DNA from: Streptomyces sp. TRM68416
Lineage (GTDB): Bacteria > Actinomycetota > Actinomycetes > Streptomycetales > Streptomycetaceae
Length of the DNA: 64,000 bases
Assembly: GCF_014596915.1 (NCBI RefSeq)
Contig: NZ_JACVWU010000016.1
Coordinates: forward strand, 1-64,000
Direction: 5' to 3'
This document shows positions 8,120 through 15,668 of this stretch, piece after piece. Each line of letters opens with the position of its first letter. The stretch's first letter is position 1. Below the pieces are notes generated by a model, which saw only the letters and a list, made by a program, of their open reading frames with translations, had not been told where the DNA came from and searched no databases. A program made the position numbers and the translations under genes.

Positions 8120-9203
8120 GCTGCGCGGCCCCGACGTACCGGCCAAGGCACTCGACGCACGCGCCCTGGCCGCCCTCGCCGCGAACCCCGGCTGCAAGCG
8201 GCGCGCGATCCTCGACGGCGCCGGGGTGAACAAGACGGCGCTGGCGAGCGCGCTGGGCGCGCCGTCGGCCTTCGGGCAGTCGCAGTTCGCCCTCACGCGC
8301 GGGAACGCCTTCGAGGCGCGGGTCAAGGCGGACGGCGGCACGGAGTTGCTGCGGCTCGCGCACGAGAAGCTGGACCGCTCCGCCGAGCCGCCCGCCCACG
8401 CGCGCGTGCCGGAGCTGTCGGCGACCGGCCCCGAGGGCCGCGCGGCCCGTACGGCGCTGGAGCTGCGCGAGGCCGCCGCGGCGCCGGGCGCCTGGACGCT
8501 GCTGGACCACCCGATGCTCGCCCTGGACGTGGCCGGCTCGCCCGCGTTCCTGGAGCCGGACGCGGTGGTCGTGCACCCCGACGGCACCTGGACCGTGGTG
8601 GAGATCAAGTCCTTCCCGATGCTGGACGGCTCCGCCGACCCGGCGAAGGTGGGCGCGGCGGCGCGCCAGTCGGCGGTGTACGTACTGGCGCTCGAGCAGG
8701 TGGCGGCGCGTCTCGACCCGGCGCCGCGGGTGCGGCAGGACATCCTCCTCGTCTGCCCCAAGGACTTCTCCAACCTGCCCACCGCGTCGGCCGTCGACGT
8801 CCGCAAGCAGCGCGCGGTGACCGCCCGCCAGCTGACCCGGCTCACCCGTATCGAGGACATCGCCGACAGCCTGCCCGAGGGCACGTGCTTCTCCCCCGAG
8901 CTGCCCGCCGAGGAGCTGACGGCCGCCGTGGAGGCCGTGCCGGCGACGTACTCGCCCGAGTGCCTGACCACGTGCGAGCTGGCCTTCCACTGCCGTGACC
9001 GCTCCCGCACGGCCGGTGCGGTCACCACCTTGGGCCGTTCGGTCCGCGCCGAGCTGGGCGGCCTGACCACCGTCGAGGACGTGCTGGCCGCGGCCCGCGG
9101 GGAGGCCGGGGACCCGGGCGATCCGGCGGTGGCGGCGCTGCGCAGAGCGGCCCGGCTGCGGGCCGAGGCGCTCGGCGGGCGGGAGGCGGTCCCGTGTCGC
9201 TGA
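8016..9203 (+). CDS. Cas4/RecB-like PD-(D/E)XK nuclease with four-Cys Fe-S pattern
   Basis: A 395-residue protein. Nuclease core residues are Asp182, Glu196 and Lys198 (VVEIKSF), followed by QSAVY (Gln218, Tyr222), which matches the QxxxY motif of RecB/AddB/Cas4 nucleases. One N-terminal Cys (Cys60 in NPGCKRRAIL) and three C-terminal Cys (Cys316, 320 and 326 in ECLTTCELAFHC) are arranged as in the 4Fe-4S cluster of AddB, Cas4 and Dna2. The GTG at 8016 is preferred; a TTG at 7986 is in frame. The start lies inside the PAP2 gene (104-bp overlap), which is unusual. It is the first gene of an operon with an unknown protein and a helicase, suggesting DNA end processing. No CRISPR array is nearby. 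Confidence 0.8.
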   Translation: MSEFHGSASHGSDPKPSRTPLPRTRGTALRQRLAELRGPDVPAKALDARALAALAANPGCKRRAILDGAGVNKTALASALGAPSAFGQSQFALTRGNAFEARVKADGGTELLRLAHEKLDRSAEPPAHARVPELSATGPEGRAARTALELREAAAAPGAWTLLDHPMLALDVAGSPAFLEPDAVVVHPDGTWTVVEIKSFPMLDGSADPAKVGAAARQSAVYVLALEQVAARLDPAPRVRQDILLVCPKDFSNLPTASAVDVRKQRAVTARQLTRLTRIEDIADSLPEGTCFSPELPAEELTAAVEAVPATYSPECLTTCELAFHCRDRSRTAGAVTTLGRSVRAELGGLTTVEDVLAAARGEAGDPGDPAVAALRRAARLRAEALGGREAVPCR

Positions 9204-10822
9204 TCACCACGCTCGCCCGCCTCGAAGCGGTCAGCACCGGCCGCGCCCAGCCGTCGGCGACCGTCAGGCACCGGCATCTGTCGCCGCGGCCCCTGGTCTT
9301 CGTGCCGCTCACCACCCACGGCGAGACGGGCGCCCCGCTCGGCGCGCTGGTGGGCACCGACCGGGACGCGCCACGCCTGCTCGTCGTACCGCAGCCGCGC
9401 GACCGCGATCTGAGGTTCACGTTCCTGGCCGAGCTGGCCGACGTCGTCCTGCCGTACATCGAGGCGTACGCGGACGTCGTGGAGGCGGCCGAGCGCACCG
9501 AGACGGATCCGGAGACGGGCAAGCGGGTCAAGGTCGAGGTGGACCTGTGCGCGGACGCGCCGCAGCTGATCGTGCCGAGCCGCACCGGCCTGGAGTTCGT
9601 CCGCCTGCTCGGCCGCTCCATGCGGTTCCGGCGCACGGCGGAGCAGGACCCGGACACCCCGCATCCCGCGCCGCCCCGGGTGCCGTTGCTCGGCCGGTGG
9701 CTGACCCACTACGGCGAGCGGGCCCGGGTACCCGGTTCGTCGCTGCTGCTGGCCATGACCGACGTCCTGTCCCGGCACTGGGCCACCGGACAGTCCAGCC
9801 TGGAGGACCAGCACCTCGGTGCGCTGCTGGCCTGGATCGACCCTCCCCCACCCTCGACTTCGCTCGAGCGGGGGGACCCCCATCGGGCGTGGACCGGCGC
9901 CGAGGCGGCGCTGCACGCGGAACTCGCGCGCGACGACCGCGGCCAGTTGCTGTGCCCGCCCGCCGGTCCGGCCACCGACCCGGCCTTCGACAACAAGCTG
10001 CTCGCCCCCGCCGTCGAGCGCTACGACCGTGCCCGCGGCGCGCTGGCCGCCGCCGAGGACGGCCTGGAGGCGGACGACCGGTTCGGAGCGCTGGCCGCCG
10101 CCGAGCAGGAGATCCGAACGCTCGTCGAGAACTGCGCCCGGCCGACCTGGGACGCGGTGTGGCAGGGGCTGGATCTGCTGCGGGACCTGCCGGACGGCGC
10201 GCACGTCGAGGAGCGGTGGACCCGCGACCGCTGGTCGTTCACCGCACACCGCGACCGGATCGTCGCCGGTGAGCCCCCGCAGCCACGCCGGGACGACGCG
10301 GTGACCGCCGCGAACAAGCTCGCCGCCCGTGAGCGCGAGCAGGCGCGTCTGGAGGCCCAGGAGGCGCTGGACGACCCGCTGGTGATGGCCGGGCGGCGGC
10401 TGTCCGGAGAGGCGTTCGCGGGCGAGGTCACGGACGTCGCCATGGCGTACAGCGAGGGGAAGCGTCCGAGCCCGCGCCCGCTGGTGACCGTACGGACGGA
10501 CGACCGGCCGCACTTGGGCGAGCGTGCCAAGGTCTACCGCTCGCTGGGCGGGAAGCCGCAGGCCGCGGAGGTCGTCGGCCGCGAGGACGACGGCGCCGTC
10601 CTGGTCCTGCGGATCGTCGACAAGATGGGCCGCGGCAAGGAACCCGAGCCGGGGTCCGTCCCGGAGAAGGGCGACCGGGTCCTGTTCACGCTCTTCGAGC
10701 ACGAACAGCGCGGCGGCGCGAAGCTGCCGGACCCGGAACAGACCCCGTGGACCCACGGCGGCCCACCCGGCGAGGCCACGGCGGAATCCCCGGACCCGCT
10801 GACGACGGAGGACGTGCTGTGA
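9194..10822 (+). CDS. Hypothetical protein linking a nuclease gene and a helicase gene
   Basis: A 542-residue cytoplasmic protein starting at GTG 9194, 10 bp inside the nuclease gene and preceded by GGGAGG. I do not recognise a catalytic motif. The middle and C-terminal part (about 345-400, AANKLAAREREQARLEAQEAL) is predicted coiled coil. The last 120 residues look like a small beta-barrel (RAKVYRSLGGKPQAAEVVGR, GDRVLFTLFEHEQ), similar to the SH3/OB-like region that precedes the ATPase domain of Upf1/Dna2-type helicases. It may therefore be the detached N-terminal half of the next gene's helicase. A stretch near residues 217-231 (PPPPSTSLERGDPHR) comes from an inserted dispersed repeat. Confidence 0.72.
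   Translation: MSLITTLARLEAVSTGRAQPSATVRHRHLSPRPLVFVPLTTHGETGAPLGALVGTDRDAPRLLVVPQPRDRDLRFTFLAELADVVLPYIEAYADVVEAAERTETDPETGKRVKVEVDLCADAPQLIVPSRTGLEFVRLLGRSMRFRRTAEQDPDTPHPAPPRVPLLGRWLTHYGERARVPGSSLLLAMTDVLSRHWATGQSSLEDQHLGALLAWIDPPPPSTSLERGDPHRAWTGAEAALHAELARDDRGQLLCPPAGPATDPAFDNKLLAPAVERYDRARGALAAAEDGLEADDRFGALAAAEQEIRTLVENCARPTWDAVWQGLDLLRDLPDGAHVEERWTRDRWSFTAHRDRIVAGEPPQPRRDDAVTAANKLAAREREQARLEAQEALDDPLVMAGRRLSGEAFAGEVTDVAMAYSEGKRPSPRPLVTVRTDDRPHLGERAKVYRSLGGKPQAAEVVGREDDGAVLVLRIVDKMGRGKEPEPGSVPEKGDRVLFTLFEHEQRGGAKLPDPEQTPWTHGGPPGEATAESPDPLTTEDVL
9841..9882. repeat. Dispersed Streptomyces palindromic repeat inserted in frame
   Basis: The segment CCCCACCCTCGACTTCGCTC followed by GAGCGGGGGGACCCCCAT is, from memory, a very common intergenic repeat in Streptomyces genomes, with a CGACTTCGCTCGAG core flanked by C- and G-runs. 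Here it lies inside a coding region and encodes a proline-rich low-complexity loop without breaking the frame. Confidence 0.6.
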
Positions 10823-12186
10823 ACGCCGTAGGCGACCGCGGAGGACATGCCGTGACCACCGTCTTCGATCCCGGGGCCGAGGCCGCGCGGGCTACCGAGG
10901 CGATCCTCGCCGACACGCTGCACGGCGCGCATCGCGGGGTCGTCGTCGATTCGCCGCCGGGGGCCGGCAAGTCCACGCTGGTGGTGCGGGCGGCGCTGGA
11001 GCTGGCCGACGCGGGGCGACCGCTGATGGTGGTCGCGCAGACCAACGCGCAGGTCGACGACCTGGTCCTGCGACTGGCCGAGAAGAACCCCGAGCTGCCG
11101 GTGGGGCGGCTGCACAGCAGTGACGCCGACCCGTACGACAAGGCGCTCGACGACCTGCCGAACGTACGGAAGTCGGCGAAGGCGGGGGAGCTGGCCGGCC
11201 TGGACGTGGTCATCTCCACCGCGGCCAAGTGGGCGCATGTGAAGGCCGACGAGCCGTGGCGGCACGCGATCGTGGACGAGGCGTACCAGATGCGCTCGGA
11301 CTCGCTGCTGGCGGTGGCCGGGCTGTTCGAGCGGGCGCTGTTCGTGGGCGACCCGGGGCAGCTGGATCCGTTCGCGATCGTCGGCAGCGAGCAGTGGGCG
11401 GGGCTGTCGTACGACCCGTCGGCCTCGGCGGTGACGACGCTGCTCGCGCACAACCCCGAGCTGCCGCAGCACCGCCTGCCGGTGTCGTGGCGCCTGCCCG
11501 CCTCGGCGGCGCCGCTGGTCTCCGACGCGTTCTACCCGTTCACGCCCTTCCGCAGCGGCACCGGCCACGACGACCGCCGGCTGTCCTTCGCCGTGCCCTC
11601 GGACGGCTCGGGCCCCGACCGGGTGATCGACGAGGCCGCCGAGGCGGGCTGGGGCCTGCTGGAGCTCCCCGCCCGGCACACCCCGCGGACGGATCCGGAG
11701 GCGGTCAGGGCGGTGGCGACGGTCGTACGACGGCTGCTGGACCGGGGCGGCGCGGCGACATCGGAGCGCTCGCCCGACCCGACGCCGCTCACCGCCGACC
11801 GGATCGCCGTCGGCACGGCACATCGCGACCAGGCGGCCGCGGTCCGTACGGCGCTGGCGGAGCTGGGCGTCACGGACGTCACCGTAGACACGGCGAACCG
11901 GCTGCAGGGCCGGGAGTACGACGTGACGGTCGTCCTGCACCCGCTGTCCGGCCGCCCCGACGCCACCGCCTTCCACCTGGAGACGGGCCGCCTGTGCGTG
12001 CTCGCCTCCCGGCACCGCCACGCCTGCATCGTCATCTGCCGCGCCGGCGTCACCGACCTCCTCGACGACTACCCGTCCACGGAACCGGTCCAGCTGGGAA
12101 CGGTGGTGAAGTTCCCCGACGGCTGGGAGGCCAACCACGCGGTACTGGCACGACTGACGGAACACCGAGTGCCGTGGCGGCCCTGA
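10819..12186 (+). CDS. Superfamily 1 (Upf1/Dna2-like) DNA/RNA helicase ATPase
   Basis: A 455-residue helicase. Walker A is SPPGAGKST (about 45-53), motif Ia is VVAQTNAQVDDL, Walker B is AIVDEAYQM (DEAYQ 153-157) and motif III is FVGDPGQLDPF. C-terminal motifs include LPVSWRLP, TVDTANRLQGREYDVTVV and LASRHRHACIV. This is the SF1B set. It lacks the N-terminal stalk/1B region expected before Walker A; that region may be the preceding gene. Two starts have almost identical Shine-Dalgarno contexts: GTG 10819 (GTGA overlap with the previous stop) and GTG 10852. The 3' end and downstream DNA have been duplicated. It probably acts with the Cas4-like nuclease. Confidence 0.85.
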   Translation: MNAVGDRGGHAVTTVFDPGAEAARATEAILADTLHGAHRGVVVDSPPGAGKSTLVVRAALELADAGRPLMVVAQTNAQVDDLVLRLAEKNPELPVGRLHSSDADPYDKALDDLPNVRKSAKAGELAGLDVVISTAAKWAHVKADEPWRHAIVDEAYQMRSDSLLAVAGLFERALFVGDPGQLDPFAIVGSEQWAGLSYDPSASAVTTLLAHNPELPQHRLPVSWRLPASAAPLVSDAFYPFTPFRSGTGHDDRRLSFAVPSDGSGPDRVIDEAAEAGWGLLELPARHTPRTDPEAVRAVATVVRRLLDRGGAATSERSPDPTPLTADRIAVGTAHRDQAAAVRTALAELGVTDVTVDTANRLQGREYDVTVVLHPLSGRPDATAFHLETGRLCVLASRHRHACIVICRAGVTDLLDDYPSTEPVQLGTVVKFPDGWEANHAVLARLTEHRVPWRP

Positions 12187-12402
12187 TCCGTCCGCCGGAC
12201 ACCCGCCCGACAGACGGGCTGCCCGACGCCACTCCCTCGCCGGACGGAGTCCGGCACGCCGCCGGAGGCGGCCAACAGAAACAGCCCCGACGGCTGGGAG
12301 GCCAACCACGCGGTACCGGCACGACGGACGGAACACCGAGTGCCGTGGCGGCCCTGATCCGTCCGCCGGACACCCGCCCGACGGACGGGCTGCCCGACGC
12401 CA
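12114..12402. repeat. 118-bp direct repeat of the helicase gene 3' end
   Basis: Positions 12114-12231 (last codons and stop of the helicase gene plus downstream DNA) recur at 12285-12402 with only three visible mismatches. The second copy keeps the old coding sequence and stop but has no start. The rest of the 12187-12524 gap holds no convincing gene. Confidence 0.9.
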
Positions 12403-12524
12403 TCCCTAGCCCGGGCACACGCCCCCTGACCTGCGCCCCGACGCCCCCTTGCGCGGGGGCGGGACAATGGACGGTGGCCCGGTCCGTTGGGGGGGTCATC
12501 CGTGACGTACGAGGAGGAGAAGAC

Positions 12525-12893
12525 ATGGCGGAGCCCACGCCGCGTCGGAACGAACCGCGGCTACGCCCCGCGCCCCTGCTCTTCGAGCCGGCCCAGGCCG
12601 CGGCCGACCCGGAGCATTTCTTCGATCTGGAGTCGATCGACGACCCCCGGCAGTTGCTGGCGCGGGCGACGGAGCTGACGCTGGCGTTCCGGGCGGCGAC
12701 CGACCGGGCCGTGGAGTTCCAGGCCATCGCGGCCGCCCAGCTGGCCGATCCGCGCCGCTTCGACCGGCTGACGCCGACGGACATCGCCGCGCGGGCGGAG
12801 TGGACCGAGGACTACGCCAGGAAGATGGTCGAGTTCGGCAGGGACCTGCTGCGGGGCGCGGGCGAGAGCCAGGAGCGCGTCGACCCCGTGTGA
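12525..12893 (+). CDS. Small conserved hypothetical protein
   Basis: A 122-residue, mostly helical, charged cytoplasmic protein that I do not recognise as a named domain. The middle (PEHFFDLESIDDPRQLLARATELTLAFRAATDRAVEFQAIAAAQL) and end (FDRLTPTDIAARAEWTEDYARKMVEFGRDLL) look like helices; the latter could contain a short helix-turn-helix (TPTDIAARAEWTEDYARKMV). A strong GAGGAGGAG precedes the ATG at 12525. It follows the duplicated region behind the helicase operon and is probably transcribed separately. A perfect palindrome lies just after the stop. Confidence 0.72.
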   Translation: MAEPTPRRNEPRLRPAPLLFEPAQAAADPEHFFDLESIDDPRQLLARATELTLAFRAATDRAVEFQAIAAAQLADPRRFDRLTPTDIAARAEWTEDYARKMVEFGRDLLRGAGESQERVDPV

Positions 12894-12916
12894 GGACGGC
12901 GCCTCTGCGCCCCGGG

Positions 12917-12934
12917 GCCTGGCATATGCCAGGC
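12917..12934. promoter_or_regulatory. Perfect 18-bp palindrome GCCTGGCATATGCCAGGC
   Basis: This symmetrical site lies 89 bp upstream of the gene at 13023. Its 14-bp core CTGGCATATGCCAG recurs in a second perfect palindrome at 26656-26675 before the IclR gene. A dimeric regulator site is inferred; the factor is unknown. Confidence 0.5.
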
Positions 12935-13022
12935 GGGCAAGATACCTCCTCCCACCCGTCGCTGTCCCGATTTCCGGCAACCCTCAGAGACGGAGCGCTC
13001 ACGGCCGGTACATCTGGTCGCC

Positions 13023-13616
13023 ATGAGCAGCTGCCTCGACGCCTCGGGCGTCACCCCGGACGGAGCCGCCTGGCTGGCCTCGGCGAGTGCGTACCCCCGC
13101 GACACGCTGGCCCTCTGGGAGGAGCGGCCGGACGCCCCGGTCGTCCTGCCCTGCGGCTCGGTCTTCGACGTGGTGAGCGCACCCACGATCTTCGGCCGCC
13201 GGATGCTCGACCGGCTCTGGGACGAGGGGCCGGGCTCGGGCCCGGTGGCGGTGTTCCGGGGGCGGATGCTGCTGTTCGCCGCGCCGGGCACCGCCCAGCG
13301 GCTGCCCTCGCTGCAGCGCTGGGAGGAGTTCGGCCGCACCGGCGACATCCCACCGCTGCTGTGCCACGGCAACGGCGACGCGGTGACCGTACCGCCCCCG
13401 GCCCCCGCACCGGCCCCCACCCCGCTCGGCGCCCCCGCCGCGGCCCCGTCCGGCTCCCGCTGGCTCGTCGCCCCGGACACCCGGCACCCGTGGCTGCCCG
13501 GCCCGGAGATCCTGCTGTGGGCGGCCGTACGAGCGGCCCGCGCCGCCGTGCGGATATCGATTTTTCCTCCCGCCGATCAGGGTGCTAAGGTCTACGACGT
13601 CAGCAGGCGCCGCTAG
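13023..13616 (+). CDS. Bifunctional DNA primase/polymerase N-terminal-like protein
   Basis: A 197-residue protein typical of a Streptomyces family annotated as prim-pol N-terminal domain proteins. It has SSCLDASGVTPDGAAWLASA at the start, APVVLPCGSVFDVVSAP and FGRRMLDRLWDEGPGSGPVA in the middle, and DTRHPWLPGPEILLWAAVRAA at the end. A Pro/Ala linker of about 25 residues lies near 122-148. Actual polymerase residues are not evident, so this is a family name rather than an activity. Its TAG stop (13614-13616) lies inside the following tRNA-Lys gene, a 10-bp same-strand overlap. Confidence 0.7.
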   Translation: MSSCLDASGVTPDGAAWLASASAYPRDTLALWEERPDAPVVLPCGSVFDVVSAPTIFGRRMLDRLWDEGPGSGPVAVFRGRMLLFAAPGTAQRLPSLQRWEEFGRTGDIPPLLCHGNGDAVTVPPPAPAPAPTPLGAPAAAPSGSRWLVAPDTRHPWLPGPEILLWAAVRAARAAVRISIFPPADQGAKVYDVSRRR

Positions 13617-13680
13617 CTCAGTTGGTTAGAGCAGCTGACTCTTAATCAGCGGGTCCGGGGTTCGAGTCCCTGGCGGCGCA
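13607..13680 (+). tRNA. tRNA-Lys (anticodon CUU)
   Basis: A 74-nt cloverleaf. The 7-bp acceptor stem pairs GCGCCGC with GCGGCGC, the D arm is GCTC/GAGC, the anticodon stem GCTGA/TCAGC encloses loop CTCTTAA (anticodon CTT), and the T arm has GGTTCGAGTCC. CCA is not encoded. Identical genes lie at 27723 and 33713. Confidence 0.97.
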
Positions 13681-13893
13681 CAGACACGAAAGGCTCTCCG
13701 CAAGCGCGGGGGGCCTTTCACCGTTCAGGAAGCAACCCCCGACGCAGGAGCGGCTGGGGGTCCGGGGGTTACCCCCCGGGAAATGCAGCATCAGCGGGTC
13801 CGGGGTTCGAGTCCCTGGCGGCGCACAGACACGAAAGGCTCTCCGCAAGCGCGGGGGGCCTTTCACCGTTCAGGAAGCAACCCCCGACGCAGG
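13645..13893 (+). repeat. Duplicated tRNA-Lys 3' half and terminator with 40-bp insert
   Basis: Positions 13645-13748 (last 36 nt of the tRNA plus its terminator and downstream sequence) are repeated without a mismatch at 13790-13893. Most of the spacer is a 40-bp sequence (13750-13789) carrying a CCGGGGG-TTA-CCCCCCGG hairpin and the same as 27865-27904 beside the second tRNA-Lys. Both hairpin terminators (GAAAGGC...GCCTTTC, first at 13688-13719) are retained. The half-tRNA cannot fold as a tRNA. The layout resembles an attL/attR pair after loss of an element, or a local duplication. Confidence 0.85.
13688..13719 (+). terminator. Rho-independent-type hairpin after tRNA-Lys
   Basis: Inverted arms GAAAGGC and GCCTTTC enclose a GC-rich inner stem just downstream of the tRNA. 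A T-run is short, as usual in Streptomyces. Confidence 0.6.
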
Positions 13894-13925
13894 GGCTGGG
13901 AGCTGCCGACTGCGGCCAAGACCAG

Positions 13926-15293
13926 TCACCCCGTAGCGATCCGCACCGTCCACGCCCCCGACGGTGTCCGGCCCTCCACATCCACCCGTACGCCCTCCCC
14001 CGGGACCGTGAAGCTCTCGCCGAGGGCGACCGGGGCGTCCGCGAGGGGCGGGTAGACCGACTGCTCCCAGCAGGCCTCGGTGTGGGGGTGGGCGTCGATC
14101 ACCTGGACCGGGCCGCGGCCGGACTCGGCGGTGCTGCGGATGCGGTAGACGAGGATGCCCTGTCGGCAGGCGGCCGTGTCGTTGCCGACCGGGCCGCGTG
14201 CCTCGAAGGCGAGCGCGCTGTCGGGGCCGGTGCGTACCACCGCGAGCTTGGTGCCGCCGCCGAGGCCGAAGGCCGGCGCCCCGGCCGTCCCGCGCGCCGG
14301 AGCCTCCGGTCCCGCGCCGAGCGGCTCCAGGGTGATCCGGGCGCCGCCCCGCTGCCGGACGCACGCCACCTGGCGCGGCTGGAGCCAGCCGAGTTTCCAC
14401 TTGTGCCAGCCGAACAGGTCCGGGGCCATCCCGAACTGGCTGCCCATCAGGTCCCAGTCGCCGACGTGGGTGTCCCAGTCGCCCCGGCCGTCCACCGGAC
14501 GGTGGTAGAGGTCCGGCAGATCGAAGACGTGCCCCGTCTCGTGGGCGAGGACCAGCCGGTCCGGCGGATGATTCTCGAACACGGTGACGACCCGCCGGAT
14601 GTCCGTGCCGTCGGCCCGCAGCGGGGTGTCCAGGTTGACGACCTTCGTGGCGTCGGAGTCCACGCCGGGCGCGTCCGGGTCCGCGACGAAGTACACGACG
14701 TCGTAGCGGGAGAAGTCGACCTGTCCGTCGGCCGCGGCGAGGGCGTCGCGCAGGTAGGCGGCCCGGTGCGGGGCGCTCCAGTCACGCTGTATGGCGTACG
14801 CCGTCGACGGCCGCGGCATGCGGATCCAGTCCGCGAGGGGATGCGGGCGCAGGGTGAACCTGCCGTAGGAGGCACGTTCGAAGAAGCGGGTGGTGGCCGG
14901 GAAGTGGTCGGCGGTCAGCTCGGCGGGGCTGGTCAGCGGGACCGAGTCGGGGAAGGACAGGAAGACCATCACGGCGTCCAGCGAGCGGACCGGGCGCGGA
15001 TAGGCGGTGTTCCAGGTGTCGAGGCCCTCGGAGTGGTGGGCCTCGGTGCGCTTCAGGGCGCAGGGCTGCGACGAGAACGGCTCGGCGACCGAGGGGGCGG
15101 AGAGGAGGGAGGTCGCGGCGAGCGCCGACATGGTGGTGAACACGGCGGCGGTGGTGCGCAGTCGGGGCCACTCCCGCAACCGGTCCAGCCCTCTGGCGGC
15201 ACCTCGGCCGAGTCCCTGGAAGGCCTCACGGGTGAGTCCCGTGAGCGGGAGCTGACGCGGCACGTGGACCTCCGGGAGCGGTTCGCGGGACAC
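13926..15293 (-). CDS. Secreted M6-family (immune inhibitor A-like) metalloprotease
   Basis: A 455-residue protein. A long basic N-terminus precedes a hydrophobic segment (about 48-70), which could be a signal peptide or anchor. The catalytic domain carries HETGHVFDLPD (His251, Glu252, His255 and a downstream acidic ligand), the zincin HExxH with the LPD extension typical of M6-like peptidases, followed by WDLMGSQFGMAPDLFGWHKWKLGW, a conserved M6 segment. The C-terminus is a beta-rich domain. The GTG at 15293 has no clear Shine-Dalgarno, and an internal start nearer the hydrophobic segment is possible. It presumably acts on extracellular protein; the substrate is unknown. Confidence 0.87.
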   Translation of the reverse strand: MSREPLPEVHVPRQLPLTGLTREAFQGLGRGAARGLDRLREWPRLRTTAAVFTTMSALAATSLLSAPSVAEPFSSQPCALKRTEAHHSEGLDTWNTAYPRPVRSLDAVMVFLSFPDSVPLTSPAELTADHFPATTRFFERASYGRFTLRPHPLADWIRMPRPSTAYAIQRDWSAPHRAAYLRDALAAADGQVDFSRYDVVYFVADPDAPGVDSDATKVVNLDTPLRADGTDIRRVVTVFENHPPDRLVLAHETGHVFDLPDLYHRPVDGRGDWDTHVGDWDLMGSQFGMAPDLFGWHKWKLGWLQPRQVACVRQRGGARITLEPLGAGPEAPARGTAGAPAFGLGGGTKLAVVRTGPDSALAFEARGPVGNDTAACRQGILVYRIRSTAESGRGPVQVIDAHPHTEACWEQSVYPPLADAPVALGESFTVPGEGVRVDVEGRTPSGAWTVRIATG

Positions 15294-15668
15294 CGCAACC
15301 AGCCTGTGGTGGTTTGTCAGACAATGCCCTGTTTACCTGCACCGGACGAGTGAGGAGAGAGCCGAAAGGGCAAGGGACCGGTGGGACGACACCCCGAAAT
15401 CGCTCACGGACCGTCACAAGCGGTCGGTGGTCCGCAAAACCGGTTCTCACGCGGGCAGAAACGATCTGCCAGAAGGGCGGTGCACTCCGGAACACTGGAG
15501 AGCGGCTGGAAGGGTCCGGGACCAGCCTCTATGATCGGCACACTTTCCTGACCCTTTGCTGTACTGTCCTGATCCCTTTCCTGCACGGCCCCGGCCCGGC
15601 GGCCACCCGGTCGGTCGGCCTCCCGACGAGACCCATCCGAAGAAGCGAGTGCACTGCGGGAGCGAGCG
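15294..15668. other. Divergent intergenic region
   Basis: A 375-bp gap between the protease gene and the divergent GGDEF/EAL gene. A short inverted repeat TTGTCAGACAA (15314-15324) sits 21 bp before the protease start and resembles GntR-type half sites, but it is too short to assign. No gene is convincing here. Confidence 0.4.

Noticed and set aside
8016..12186. CRISPR-Cas locus based on the Cas4-like nuclease
   Set aside because: No repeat-spacer array and no other cas gene is visible in the window; the partner is an SF1 helicase.
13645..13893. Complete integrative element between attL and attR
   Set aside because: Only about 40 bp of unique sequence lies between the copies; no integrase or cargo is present.
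13642..13981. Short - strand frames encoding CAARDSNPGPAD-type peptides
   Set aside because: These are the well-known spurious proteins from antisense tRNA sequence.
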